Assembly (NCBI RefSeq): GCF_017356245.1
Contig: NZ_JAFMZZ010000001.1
Location: forward strand, 3,408,441-3,472,440
Direction of reading: 5' to 3'
DNA: 64,000 nucleotides
Source: Bordetella petrii
GTDB taxonomy: Bacteria > Pseudomonadota > Gammaproteobacteria > Burkholderiales > Burkholderiaceae_B
The notes below the pieces were generated by a model that worked only from the letters and a program-made list of their open reading frames with translations, did no database searches and was not told the DNA's origin. The stretch's first letter is position 1. Each line of letters begins with the position of its first letter. Below, in pieces: positions 23,945-32,236 of this stretch. The translations under genes were made by a program, and so were the position numbers.

Positions 23945-24649
23945 TCACCCCTTCCGCACGTAATCCGGATAGCGCTCGCAGATTTCATCCACCTGGCTCA
24001 GCGTGCCCGACAGATGCTCGCGCAGCGCCTCCTGCGCCCCCCCGGCGTCCTGCCGCGCGATCGCGTCCACGATCCGCTGGTGGTCGCGCAAGATGCGGTC
24101 GGCCTTGCCCGTTTCGGGCAGGTGCAGCCGCCGCAGCCGGTCTACATGGCCGCTGTAGCGCTGTTCCAGTTCCCACAGCCCCGCCACTCCCGCGGCCTGG
24201 TGCATCTCGCGGTGAAAGGCCCGGTCGGCGTCCAGAAAGCCCTGGTAGCGGTCGGCGCCGCGATTGGCGCGCTGCATGTCGATGTGCGCGCGCAGCCGCT
24301 CGACCAGCGCCGGATCGTCGCGCCCGGCCAGCACCCGCACGATCTCCAGTTCCAGCGAACGGCGCAGGAAATGCGCCTGCCGCGCCGCGGCGATGTCGAT
24401 GCGGCTGACCGCAGTGGTGTGCTGGGGGTAGATATCCACCAGCCCCTCGTCGCGCAGCTGGCTCAGCGCATCGCGGATGGGCGTCTGGCTGAGCCCGAAG
24501 GCCTCGGCCAGTTCGCCGCGCGCCAAAGGTTCGCCCGGCTTCAGTTCCAGCGACACGATCAGGTCGCGCAGTTTCTCGAAGACCTGCGGCGCGGCGTGGC
24601 GCGAGCGGTCCAGGCGCAGGTCGGCAGGCAGGGATTGCAGCGTGGGCAT
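23945..24649 (-). CDS. GntR/FadR-family (FCD) transcriptional regulator
   Basis: About 234 residues: an N-terminal GntR winged helix (VFEKLRDLIVSLELKPGEPL then RGELAEAFGLSQTPIRDAL) and an all-helical FCD ligand domain (DRAFHREMHQAAG and DHQRIVDAIARQDAGGAQEALREHL, whose His and Asp residues usually bind a metal and a carboxylate effector). Starting at the ATG at 24649 gives normal length; an ATG at 24700 would overlap the divergent promoter. It is transcribed away from the dehydratase operon, across a gap with a perfect palindrome, so it most likely represses those genes until a sugar acid or its breakdown product binds (inference). Confidence 0.88.
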   Translation of the reverse strand: MPTLQSLPADLRLDRSRHAAPQVFEKLRDLIVSLELKPGEPLARGELAEAFGLSQTPIRDALSQLRDEGLVDIYPQHTTAVSRIDIAAARQAHFLRRSLELEIVRVLAGRDDPALVERLRAHIDMQRANRGADRYQGFLDADRAFHREMHQAAGVAGLWELEQRYSGHVDRLRRLHLPETGKADRILRDHQRIVDAIARQDAGGAQEALREHLSGTLSQVDEICERYPDYVRKG

Positions 24650-24699
24650 GGGCGAATCTGGCAACAAGAATGACCCGATTGTAGCGGCCGGCCCTGCCA

Positions 24700-24728
24700 T
24701 TGACGTACTAATATATTAGTGTTTTAAT
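24700..24728 (+). promoter_or_regulatory. Promoter of the dehydratase operon with embedded operator
   Basis: TTGACG at 24700-24705 and TTTAAT at 24723-24728 are spaced by 17 nt, a good sigma70 promoter. A perfect 14-bp palindrome ACTAATATATTAGT (24707-24720) fills the spacer between the -35 and -10 boxes. A repressor bound there would block RNA polymerase, and the divergently encoded GntR protein is the obvious candidate. The site is strikingly AT-rich in this GC-rich genome. Confidence 0.65.
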
Positions 24729-24755
24729 CCTTCAACCCTGACACGAACCGCCCCC

Positions 24756-26489
24756 ATGACCCGCTCTTACGACGACCTGCGCAGCGCCCGCTGGATGGCG
24801 CACGACGACCTGCGTTCTTTCGGCCACCGCTCGCGCATGATGCAAATGGGCTACGGCCCGCAAGACTGGGCCGGCCGCCCGGTGATCGCCATCATCAACA
24901 CTTGGTCCGACCTGAACCCCTGCCACAGCCACTTCAAGCAGCGCGTCGACGACGTCAAGCGCGGCATCTTGCAGGCCGGCGGCTTTCCGGTGGAACTGCC
25001 CGCCATTTCGGTGTCGGAATCCTTCGTCAAGCCCACCACCATGCTGTACCGCAACTTCCTGGCGATGGAAACCGAAGAACTGCTGCGCAGCCACCCGGTG
25101 GACGGCGCGGTGCTGATGGGCGGCTGCGACAAGACCACGCCGGGCCTGATCATGGGCGCCATCAGCGCCAACCTGCCCTGTATCTACCTGCCCGCCGGCC
25201 CCATGCTGCGCGGCAACTGGAAAGGCAAGGTGCTGGGCTCGGGTTCCGACGCCTGGAAGCTGTGGGACGAGCGCCGCGCCGGCAACATCACCAAGCAGGA
25301 CTGGACCGAGGTCGAAGGCGGCATCGCCCGCAGCTACGGCACCTGCATGACCATGGGCACGGCCAGCACCATGACGGCCATCGCCGAATCCATCGGCCTG
25401 ACGCTGCCGGGCGCGTCGTCGATTCCGGCGGCCGACGTCAACCACATGCGCATGTCGGCCGAGTGCGGCCGGCGCGTGGTTGAAATGGTGTGGGAAGACC
25501 AGACGCCGCAAAAAATACTGACGCAAGCCTCGTTCAAGAACGCCATCAACGTGGCCATGGCCATGGGCTGTTCCACCAATGCCATCGTGCACCTGGTGGC
25601 CATGTCGCGCCGCGCCGGCTGCGCCGTGGGCCTGGAAGACTTCGACGCGGCCAGCCGCAAGGTGCCGGTTATTGCCAACATCCGGCCCAGCGGCGACACC
25701 TACCTGATGGAAGACTTTTATTACGCCGGCGGCCTGCCCGGCCTGATGTCGCGCCTGGCCGACAGCCACCTGGACCTGTCGGCGGCCACGGTCACGGGCC
25801 GCAGCCTGGGCGAGAACATCGCCGGCGCGGCGGTCTACAACGACGACGTCATCCGCCCGCTGGACCAGGCCATCTACCAGGAAGGCGCGTTGGCGGTGCT
25901 CAAGGGCAACCTGGCGCCCGACGGCTGCGTGATCAAGCCCAGCGCCTGCGCGCCGCGCTACCTGCAGCACACCGGCCCGGCGCTGGTGTTCGACGACTAC
26001 CCCAGCATGAAGGCCGCGGTAGAAGACGAGAACCTGGACGTGACCGCCGACCATATCCTGATCCTGCGCAACGCCGGCCCGCAGGGCGGGCCCGGCATGC
26101 CCGAATGGGGCATGCTGCCGATTCCGGTAAAGCTGGTGAAGCAGGGCGTGCGCGACATGCTGCGCCTGTCGGATGCGCGCATGAGCGGCACCAGCTACGG
26201 CGCCTGCATTCTGCATGCCGCCCCCGAAGCCTATGTGGGCGGCCCGCTGGCGCTGGTGCGCACAGGCGACCTCATCACCGTGGACGTGCCCGCGCGCCGC
26301 ATCCACCTGAACATCAGCGACGCCGAACTGGCCGGGCGCCGCGCCGCCTGGGTGGCGCCGCCCAAGCGCTACGAGCGCGGCTACGGCTGGATGTACGCGC
26401 AACACATCTTGCAGGCCAACGACGGCTGCGATTTCGATTTCCTGGAAACCGGCTTCGGCGCGCCCGTGGCCGAACCCGACATTTTCTGA
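24756..26489 (+). CDS. IlvD/Edd-family sugar-acid dehydratase
   Basis: A 577-residue dehydratase of the IlvD/Edd family. The three cysteines expected to bind an iron-sulfur cluster are present: C56 in SDLNPCHSH, C124 in MGGCDKTTPG and C197 in SYGTCMTMG, with further family motifs ARMSGTSYGACILHAAPEA. Length and Cys spacing match pentonate dehydratases (L-arabinonate/D-xylonate type) better than dihydroxyacid dehydratase of branched-chain synthesis. It would convert an aldonic acid to a 2-keto-3-deoxy acid. An RraA-like aldolase and a Bug receptor follow on the same strand, forming a likely uptake and catabolic operon under the divergent GntR regulator. The exact sugar acid is not determinable. 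Confidence 0.87.
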   Translation: MTRSYDDLRSARWMAHDDLRSFGHRSRMMQMGYGPQDWAGRPVIAIINTWSDLNPCHSHFKQRVDDVKRGILQAGGFPVELPAISVSESFVKPTTMLYRNFLAMETEELLRSHPVDGAVLMGGCDKTTPGLIMGAISANLPCIYLPAGPMLRGNWKGKVLGSGSDAWKLWDERRAGNITKQDWTEVEGGIARSYGTCMTMGTASTMTAIAESIGLTLPGASSIPAADVNHMRMSAECGRRVVEMVWEDQTPQKILTQASFKNAINVAMAMGCSTNAIVHLVAMSRRAGCAVGLEDFDAASRKVPVIANIRPSGDTYLMEDFYYAGGLPGLMSRLADSHLDLSAATVTGRSLGENIAGAAVYNDDVIRPLDQAIYQEGALAVLKGNLAPDGCVIKPSACAPRYLQHTGPALVFDDYPSMKAAVEDENLDVTADHILILRNAGPQGGPGMPEWGMLPIPVKLVKQGVRDMLRLSDARMSGTSYGACILHAAPEAYVGGPLALVRTGDLITVDVPARRIHLNISDAELAGRRAAWVAPPKRYERGYGWMYAQHILQANDGCDFDFLETGFGAPVAEPDIF

Positions 26490-26523
26490 CCCGCCCATTG
26501 CCCGACCTGATCACGACTTTGCC

Positions 26524-27243
26524 ATGACCACCCTGTCCGATACCACCCGCGCGCGCCTGGCCGCGGTCAGCACCGCCACGCTGTGCACCGCCTTGTTCAA
26601 GCGCGGCCTGCGCAACCAGTTCATCCAGGATGTGCGCCCGCTGCGCGCCGGCCTGCCCAATATGGTGGGCCCGGCCTATACGCTGCGCTATATCCCGGCC
26701 CGCGAAGACCTGAACACCATCCAGGTGTTCGAAGACCCGAAGCATCCGCAGCGCGTGGCGGTCGAGTCCTGCCCGGCCGGCGCGGTGCTGGTCATGGACA
26801 GCCGCAAAGACGCGCGCGCCGCCTCGGCCGGCTCGATCCTGGTCACGCGCCTGATGAAGCGCGGCGTGGCCGGCGTGGTCACCGATGGCGGCTTCCGCGA
26901 TTCGCCCGAGATCGCCCAGCTGGACATGCCCGCCTACCATCAGCGCCCCTCGGCGCCCACCAACCTGACGCTGCACCAGGCCATGGACCTGAACGTGCCC
27001 ATCGGCTGCGGCGACGTGGCGGTGTTTCCGGGCGACATCGTGGTGGGCGACAGCGAAGGCGTGGTGGTGATCCCCGCCGGCATCGCCGACGACATCGCGC
27101 GCGAAGCCCAGGAAATGACCGCATTCGAAGACTTCGTCACCAGCGAAGTGCTGGACGGCCGCAGCATTGCCGGCCTGTACCCGCCCACCGACCCCGCCAC
27201 GCGCGAACGCTATGCCGCGTGGCGCACGCAGCACGGACGCTGA
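26524..27243 (+). CDS. RraA-like (HMG aldolase family) protein
   Basis: A 239-residue member of the RraA/class II 4-hydroxy-4-methyl-2-oxoglutarate aldolase family. The family block includes GSILVTRLMKRGVAGVVTDGGFRD, read as GSILVTRLMKRG then VVTDGGFRD, where Arg and Asp bind pyruvate and metal. The C-terminal VVVGDSEGVVVIP segment is also typical. Such enzymes split 2-keto acids to give pyruvate, which fits cleavage of the 2-keto-3-deoxy acid made by the upstream dehydratase (34 nt away). True RNase E regulation is unlikely in this setting. The specific substrate is inferred only from context. Confidence 0.85.
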   Translation: MTTLSDTTRARLAAVSTATLCTALFKRGLRNQFIQDVRPLRAGLPNMVGPAYTLRYIPAREDLNTIQVFEDPKHPQRVAVESCPAGAVLVMDSRKDARAASAGSILVTRLMKRGVAGVVTDGGFRDSPEIAQLDMPAYHQRPSAPTNLTLHQAMDLNVPIGCGDVAVFPGDIVVGDSEGVVVIPAGIADDIAREAQEMTAFEDFVTSEVLDGRSIAGLYPPTDPATRERYAAWRTQHGR

Positions 27244-27292
27244 GGCGCACCGCCATCGTCCCATACCTACACCCACAACACGGAGACAACAC

Positions 27293-28282
27293 ATGAACCC
27301 GATCCGACGGCGCCATCTGGCCCTGACCCTGGCCGCGGCCGCGCTGGCCGCCAGCGGCCTGTCCGCCCACGCGGCCGACTGGCCCAACGACAAGGCCATC
27401 TCGTACGTCGTGCCCTTTACCGTGGGCGGCTCTACCGACGTGGTGGGCCGGCTGCTGGCCCAGAAGCTGGGCGAACGCCTGCACCAGAGCGTGGTGGTGG
27501 AAAACAAGCCGGGCGCGGCCGGCGCTATCGGCGCGGCCTATGTGGCCAAGGCGCCGGCCGACGGCTACACCCTGTTCGGCGGCACCATCAGCACCCATGC
27601 CATCAACGCCAGCCTGTACAAGAACTTGCGCTACGACCCCGTGAAGGATTTCGAGCCCGTCACGCTGGTGGCCACGCTGCCCAACGTGCTGCTGGTCGAC
27701 CCCAACCTGGGCGTGAACTCGGTGGCCGACCTGATCGCGCTGCTCAAGCGCGACCCGGCCAAGCGCACCTTCGCTTCGTCCGGCCCCGGCACGTCCACGC
27801 ACCTGGCCGGCGAACTGTTCGCCGACACCATCGGCGTGCCGCTGACCCACGTGCCCTACAAGGGCACCCCGCCCGCGATGGTGGATGTGTCGTCGGGCGC
27901 GGTGACCTTCATGTTCGACCAGATGACCGCCGCCCTGCCCCTGCTGCAAAACGGCAAGCTGAAACTGCTGGCCGTGACTACGCCCAAGCGCATCGCGCTG
28001 GCCCCCGACACGCCCACCATGGAAGAAGCCGGCGTGGCGGGCTTCCAGATGGCATCGTGGCAGGCGGTGTACGCCCCCAAGGGCACGCCCAAGCCCATCG
28101 TCGACCGCCTGTCCAAGGAAATCGCCGCCATCCTGAAAGAACCCGACGTGCAGGAAAAACTGGGCAAGACCATGGGGATGGAACTGGTGGGCAGCTCGCC
28201 CGAACAACTGCGCGACCTGATGGCCAGCGAAATCCCGCGCTGGGCCGAAGTAGTGAAGAAGTCGGGGGCGAGTGTGGACTGA
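27293..28282 (+). CDS. Bug-family (TctC-like) periplasmic solute receptor
   Basis: A 329-residue receptor paralogous to the one at the left edge. It has a signal peptide through SAHA (residue 27), then the motifs VVPFTVGGSTDVVGRLLAQ, VENKPGAAGAIG and LTHVPYKGTPPAMVD. ACGGAGA at 27280-27286 precedes the ATG at 27293. It closes the dehydratase/RraA operon 49 nt after the RraA gene, so the ligand is probably the sugar acid or related carboxylate consumed by that pathway. No TctAB genes are near. The second copy of the structured repeat starts 26 nt after its stop. Confidence 0.93.
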   Translation: MNPIRRRHLALTLAAAALAASGLSAHAADWPNDKAISYVVPFTVGGSTDVVGRLLAQKLGERLHQSVVVENKPGAAGAIGAAYVAKAPADGYTLFGGTISTHAINASLYKNLRYDPVKDFEPVTLVATLPNVLLVDPNLGVNSVADLIALLKRDPAKRTFASSGPGTSTHLAGELFADTIGVPLTHVPYKGTPPAMVDVSSGAVTFMFDQMTAALPLLQNGKLKLLAVTTPKRIALAPDTPTMEEAGVAGFQMASWQAVYAPKGTPKPIVDRLSKEIAAILKEPDVQEKLGKTMGMELVGSSPEQLRDLMASEIPRWAEVVKKSGASVD

Positions 28283-28308
28283 AACGGTCTGGCAGGTGTG
28301 GCTTGGCT

Positions 28309-28557
28309 GTTCTTGCGGCGTCGGAGCGGGGTGGCGTGAGCGCCTTGGCTTCACGGTGACGTCCGGGCGCCCCGCGCGCCCGGGCCCGTCCCCGAGGCGC
28401 CGCGGCCCTCACGCCATCCCGCTCCGACTCGCACCGATCGTCGTTCGCCATGCTGCCGGAACGGATTGCGTTCTTGCATGCTTGGGTCGCCGCCCTTCAA
28501 AAGAAGAAAAGCTTGCAGGGCCGGCAAATCAAGCTGCCCAGCGCAGCTTGATTTGCC
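28309..28557 (-). repeat. Large structured repeat element, copy 2 (about 249 nt, reverse)
   Basis: Homologous to copy 1 but on the opposite strand. Read on the minus strand it starts with a perfect 15-bp hairpin (arm GGCAAATCAAGCTGC, loop GCTGG; 28523-28557). The T-rich segment and GCAAGAAC follow, then the outer stem (28404-28428 with 28320-28344, beginning GTCGGAGCGGG and pairing with CCCGCTCCGAC). The conserved core and apical hairpin carry loop GCGGG (28363-28383). It ends GACGCC..AAGAAC at 28309. The outer stem and first hairpin differ in sequence from copy 1 yet still pair, which is covariation. It lies head to head with copy 3 across 97 nt in the convergent gap between the Bug receptor and the GlxA-like gene. 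Confidence 0.8.
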
Positions 28558-28654
28558 ATTCGCATGGCGACTTTTGTGAGTCTGCTCGAAGCACATCGGG
28601 CACAGCGCTTCCCAGAGCACAGTTTGCGCGCGGCGGCATGACAATGCCTGAATG

Positions 28655-28903
28655 GAAATTCAAGCTGCGCTGGGCAGCTTGAATTTCCGGCCCCACAAGT
28701 TTTTTTTCCTTTCAAAAGCCGCAAGCCAAAAACGCAAGAACCCCACCAGCCCCGGCGATGCGGCAATGTGCGGACACCGGGAGTCGGATGGCGGGGGCGT
28801 GGGGGCCGCGGCGCCTCGGGGACGGGCCCGGGCGCGCGGGGCGCCCGGACGTCACCGTGAAGCCAAGGCCCTCACGCCCCCGCCATCCGACGCCAGAAGA
28901 ACC
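28655..28903 (+). repeat. Large structured repeat element, copy 3 (about 249 nt)
   Basis: Third copy, forward strand. A perfect 15-bp hairpin (arm GGAAATTCAAGCTGC, loop GCTGG; 28655-28689) is followed 11 nt later by T8 and CTTTCAAAAG, then GCAAGAAC (28734-28741). The outer stem joins 28784-28808 (GTCGGATGGCGGGGG) to 28868-28892 (CCCCCGCCATCCGAC). The middle stem GGGGAC/GTCACC and the apical hairpin CCGGGCGC/GCGCCCGG (loop GCGGG, 28829-28849) match copy 2. It ends GACGCCAGAAGAAC. Its first hairpin shares TCAAGCTGC with copy 2, so these two copies are more recently related. It ends 28 nt before the converging GlxA-like gene. Confidence 0.8.
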
Positions 28904-28931
28904 ACACACACACCCCAACGCAAAACAAAGG

Positions 28932-29894
28932 CTAGAGGTACCTCTCCCGATACCCCACCGGCGACATCCCGCAGTATTTGCTGAAGATGTCCCGGAACGC
29001 CTTGGTATCGCTGTAGCCGACTTCGTACATGACTTCGGCTACGGTTTTGCGGGAGCTTTCCAGCTGCTTTTTCGCCGCCTCGACGCGTATGCGCTGCAGG
29101 TATTCGACGATGCTGTTGCCGGTGGCCTGGCGGAAGCGCCGTTCCAGCGTGCGGCGGCCCAGGGCGTAGCGGCTGGCCAGCGCCTCGACGGTCAGGCGTT
29201 CGGCGTAGCGGGTTTCGATGTGCTGCTGCACCGCGCGCACGGTATCGTCGGTGTGCGCCTTGTGGCCCACGAACACCGAAAACGGCAGCTGGCTCTGGCG
29301 GCTCCAGTCCAGCTGGAAGAACTTGGCGCACCAGATGGCGGTATCGCGGTCGGTGTATTTTTCGATCAGGTGCAGCACCAGGTGCGCGGCCGAGAACGCG
29401 CCGCCGCTGGTGTACAGGCCCTGCTCGGCCATGACGATGCGGTCGCTCACCCATTGCACGGCCGGAAAGCGCCGGGCGTACAGCGGCTGCGCCGCCCAGT
29501 GCACCACTGCGCGGCGGCCGTCCAGCAGGCCGGCGGCCGCGGGCAGGGCCGCGCCCAGGCACAGGCAGGCCAGCTCGCCGCCGTTCTTGTAATACTGCGC
29601 CACCCACTCCACCAGCGCCTGGTTGTCGACCGCCGCGTCGGGCTCGGGCGTCAGCAGCGGCGGCACGACGCAGATATCCACCGGCCCCGGGTCGGACAGC
29701 ACGGCGTCGGCCTGCACCTGGATGCGCCCCTCGTCCAGCAGCACCCGCGGCGTGGCGGCCAGCAGCCGCACGGCGAAACACGGCGCGCGGCCCTGCGCCC
29801 GCAGATACTGGTTGGCCGCCATGAAACCATGGCGGGCGGTCTCCAGCGAGGCGATATTCGCCCCGGCGGGCAGCAGGAAGGCGACGTGTTTCAT
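28932..29894 (-). CDS. GlxA-type AraC regulator with DJ-1/PfpI domain
   Basis: A 320-residue regulator with an N-terminal DJ-1/PfpI-like domain of about 190 residues (HVAFLLPAGANIASLE, and the nucleophile-elbow-like region LACLCLGAALPAAAGLLDGRRAVVHW, read as ACLCLGAALPAAAGLLDGR). A C-terminal pair of AraC helix-turn-helix motifs follows (VEALASRYALGRRTLERRFR and VMYEVGYSDTKAFRDIFSKYCGMSP). The ATG at 29894 begins the PfpI homology; the frame is open further upstream without homology. GlxA-like regulators control catabolic or detoxification genes. It is divergent from a DUF1428 gene, separated by 133 nt. Confidence 0.87.
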   Translation of the reverse strand: MKHVAFLLPAGANIASLETARHGFMAANQYLRAQGRAPCFAVRLLAATPRVLLDEGRIQVQADAVLSDPGPVDICVVPPLLTPEPDAAVDNQALVEWVAQYYKNGGELACLCLGAALPAAAGLLDGRRAVVHWAAQPLYARRFPAVQWVSDRIVMAEQGLYTSGGAFSAAHLVLHLIEKYTDRDTAIWCAKFFQLDWSRQSQLPFSVFVGHKAHTDDTVRAVQQHIETRYAERLTVEALASRYALGRRTLERRFRQATGNSIVEYLQRIRVEAAKKQLESSRKTVAEVMYEVGYSDTKAFRDIFSKYCGMSPVGYRERYL

Positions 29895-30027
29895 GGCGCC
29901 AGCATACCGCCACAGGGCTGTCGCAATCCACCCGCAAGATTGTCGCAATTCCCCATCGGCGACGGGCGGTTTTCCCGATACAGTAGCCGTTCGGCCTCGC
30001 GGGCCCCACAAAACCAGGAGCATTGCC

Positions 30028-30387
30028 ATGCAAGAACAGTATGTAGACGGTTTCCTGCTCGCCGTCCCGAAAGACAAGCTGGAAACCTACCGTGCCATGG
30101 CCTCGACCGCAGGCGCCGTCTGGAAAGAACACGGCGCCCTCGACTACCGCGAATGCGTGGGCGACGAGCTGAATATGGACCCGAACTGCGCGTCGTTCAC
30201 TCAGGCAGCCGGCGCGGGCGAAAACGAAGTGGTGGTATTTGCCTGGATCCTGTACCCCAGCAAGGCCGACCGCGACCGCATCAACGCCGCCGTCATGGCC
30301 GACCCGCGCCTGGGCCAGTGCCCCGAGGGCGTGTTCGACATGAAGCGCATGGCCTGGGGCGGATTCCGCACCCTGGTCGCCGTGTAA
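30028..30387 (+). CDS. DUF1428 (YbaA-like) protein
   Basis: A 119-residue protein of the DUF1428 family, a ferredoxin-like alpha/beta-barrel fold related to dimeric stress-responsive proteins. Landmarks are YVDGFLLAVPKDKLETYRAMA, WKEHGALDYRECVGDEL and the end FDMKRMAWGGFRTLV. CAGGAG at 30015-30020 supports the ATG at 30028. The divergent GlxA-like regulator may control it. The biochemical function of the family is not established. Confidence 0.87.
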   Translation: MQEQYVDGFLLAVPKDKLETYRAMASTAGAVWKEHGALDYRECVGDELNMDPNCASFTQAAGAGENEVVVFAWILYPSKADRDRINAAVMADPRLGQCPEGVFDMKRMAWGGFRTLVAV

Positions 30388-30406
30388 CACCATTGTTGCA
30401 AAAAAA

Positions 30407-30440
30407 GCCGGCCAGGCTGTCGATCCAGCCTCGCGCCGGC
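30407..30440. other. Stem-loop between DUF1428 and VOC genes
   Basis: GCCGGC at 30407 pairs with GCCGGC at 30435, enclosing AGGCTG and CAGCCT around a 6-nt loop. It is preceded by a run of A and not followed by T, so on the plus strand it does not look like a standard intrinsic terminator. It lies in the 108-nt gap upstream of the VOC gene and may attenuate read-through. Confidence 0.35.
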
Positions 30441-30495
30441 CGTCGTACCCACATAGCGGCCTGCCACCCCGGCGCCGCCCACTCTGGAGCCCATC

Positions 30496-30978
30496 ATGGC
30501 CACCGCGAAACCCATTCCCGATGACATGCACACCCTGACCCCGCACCTGATATGCGAAGGCGCGGCCCAGGCCATTGATTTCTACGTCAAGGCCTTCAAC
30601 GCGGTCGAGATGGCGCGCCTGCCCGGCCCCGAAGGCAAGATCATGCACGCCAGCGTGCGCATCGGCGATTCCACGCTGATGCTGGCCGACGCCTTCCCCA
30701 GCTGCAGTTCCGGCCCCAAGGCCCTGAACGGCTCGCCGGTGTACCTGCACCTGTATGTGGAAGACGTGGATGCCACCATGGCCCAGGCCCAGGCGGCCGG
30801 CGCCACCATCACCATGCCGGCCACCGACATGTTCTGGGGCGACCGCTACGGCCAGCTTACCGATCCGGTGGGGCACCTGTGGTCGGTGGCCACCCACCAG
30901 CACGACTACACGCCCGAGCAGATCCAGGAAAACATGCGCGCCGCGTTCCCGGACGGCTGCGGGCAGCCGCAGTCCTGA
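30496..30978 (+). CDS. VOC-superfamily (PhnB/glyoxalase-like) protein
   Basis: A 160-residue vicinal-oxygen-chelate protein with paired beta-alpha-beta-beta-beta modules: LTPHLICEGAAQAIDFYVKAF in the first and VYLHLYVEDVDATMAQAQAAG in the second. These are followed by WGDRYGQLTDPVGHLWSVATH with the usual metal-site residues. PhnB-like members are usually demethylase-like or glyoxalase/bleomycin-resistance relatives of unknown substrate. It runs in the same direction as DUF1428 and converges with a DUF1993 gene. Confidence 0.85.
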   Translation: MATAKPIPDDMHTLTPHLICEGAAQAIDFYVKAFNAVEMARLPGPEGKIMHASVRIGDSTLMLADAFPSCSSGPKALNGSPVYLHLYVEDVDATMAQAQAAGATITMPATDMFWGDRYGQLTDPVGHLWSVATHQHDYTPEQIQENMRAAFPDGCGQPQS

Positions 30979-31017
30979 ATACCGGCCAAGGCATACGCCA
31001 GGGCCGCAACCGCATCG

Positions 31018-31527
31018 CTAGCGGTACGGCCCCAGGTAATCCCGCTTGCCGATCGGCACGCCGGCATGGCGCAGGATGTCGTAGGCGGTGGTGATGTGGA
31101 AAAAGAAATTGGGCAGCGCGAAGCTCAGTAGGTAGGCATCGCCGCGGAACGACTGCTCGAAATCCTTGAAGCGGATCACCACCTCGCGGCTTTCGGCGCC
31201 GGCCAGCTGGGCTTCGTTCACGCCGTTAAGATAGCCCAGCGTATCGGCAATGCGCTTCTGCAGTTGCGCGCAGGTGGTTTCGTCATCGGCAAAGCGCGGC
31301 GCCTCGGCGCCGGTCAGGCGCTGCAGCGCCAGCTTGCAGGCATCGCTGGCGCGCTGCACCTGGCCGGACAGCGGATACATGTCGGGCGCCAGCCGCGCCT
31401 GCACCAGCGCCTCGGGGTCTTGCCCCTGCGCCCGGGCATGTTCCACGCCCTTGTCCAGCAAGGCAGCCAGTACTTCCATCCCGCGCACGAATACGGGCAC
31501 GGAAGCTTGATACATCGATATCGCCAT
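31018..31527 (-). CDS. DUF1993 protein
   Basis: A 169-residue protein of the DUF1993 family (DinB-like four-helix bundle). Typical parts are MYQASVPVFVRGMEVLAALLDKG, the middle DMYPLSGQVQRASDACKLALQRLTG, and the end PNFFFHITTAYDILRHAGVPIGKRDYLG. Two conserved histidine-bearing positions hint at metal binding, as in DinB proteins, but no activity is known. It stands alone between a convergent VOC gene and a GNAT gene on the same strand. Confidence 0.88.
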   Translation of the reverse strand: MAISMYQASVPVFVRGMEVLAALLDKGVEHARAQGQDPEALVQARLAPDMYPLSGQVQRASDACKLALQRLTGAEAPRFADDETTCAQLQKRIADTLGYLNGVNEAQLAGAESREVVIRFKDFEQSFRGDAYLLSFALPNFFFHITTAYDILRHAGVPIGKRDYLGPYR

Positions 31528-31597
31528 GGGAATCTCCGTGTGGGCCGGGGCATGCCGCCCCGGGGCAACGGCTGCCCATTCTACGCCCCCCGCGGCC

Positions 31598-32059
31598 CTA
31601 GAAAACCTTGCGGTAGACGATGAAGCCCGACTGGTCGGCCACCTGGTCGTACAGGCGGCGCGCCGTGGCGTTGCCTTCTTGTGTCTGCCAGTACACCCGC
31701 CCGCAGTGCGCCGCCTGCGCTTGCTGGTACACGGCTTCGATCAGCGCCCGCCCCACGCCGCGGCCGCGCGCGGCGGGCAGGGTGTACAGGTCTTGCAGGT
31801 AGCAGTTGGGGCCCAGCGCGGTGGTGCTGCGGTGGAACAGGTAATGCACCAGCCCCAGCAGGGCGCCGTCGGCCTCGGCCACCAGCGCGTGCATGGGTTC
31901 GTAGCCATCGAAAAAACGCGCCCAGGTCGTGCGCGTGATGTCGTCGGGCAGTGCCGTGACGCCGGTGCGGCCATAGAATGCGTTGTAGCCGTCCCAGAGC
32001 GGCTTCCAGGCGGCAAAATCATCGGGGCGCACAGAACGGATGGATACGGCGCAAGACAT
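31598..32059 (-). CDS. GNAT-family N-acetyltransferase
   Basis: A 153-residue acetyltransferase. The acetyl-CoA pyrophosphate loop is AARGRGVGRAL in LYTLPAARGRGVGRALIEAVY, preceded by LLGLVHYLFH and followed by VYWQTQEGNATARRLYDQVADQSGFIVYRK. The N-terminal SIRSVRPDDFAAWKPLWDGY is typical of small-molecule or peptide acetylating GNATs. It is encoded 70 nt upstream of the DUF1993 gene on the same strand. Substrate unknown. Confidence 0.87.
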   Translation of the reverse strand: MSCAVSIRSVRPDDFAAWKPLWDGYNAFYGRTGVTALPDDITRTTWARFFDGYEPMHALVAEADGALLGLVHYLFHRSTTALGPNCYLQDLYTLPAARGRGVGRALIEAVYQQAQAAHCGRVYWQTQEGNATARRLYDQVADQSGFIVYRKVF

Positions 32060-32236
32060 GGCGGCACTCCGGCGTAGGGACGAATAGCCACGATTCTACA
32101 AGCCGCATGGCCACCCGAAATGGCCTTGCGCAAGATCAAGCGCAAAGCCAGCCGCGCCTTGAACTACCCGGCGCAAACGCCTAATGTGTGGTACTGCATA
32201 CCCAACCTGTCGCCCCCGGGCGCCCTCCGCTTCAAC

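Noticed and set aside
23779..24408. A 209-codon frame overlapping copy 1 and the GntR gene
   Set aside because: Pro-, Arg- and Ala-rich, antisense to the GntR gene and crossing the structured element; no coding signature.
28272..28682. Open frames inside the structured repeat region
   Set aside because: They cover inverted repeat arms and hairpins, differ between the copies and have no ribosome binding site or protein family. The conservation pattern is of paired stems, not codons.
28655..28712. Copy 3 first hairpin as a plain intrinsic terminator
   Set aside because: The T8 tract starts 11 nt after the stem and not directly behind it. Copies 1 and 2 have interrupted T tracts, so a simple terminator does not explain the conserved 249-nt structure.
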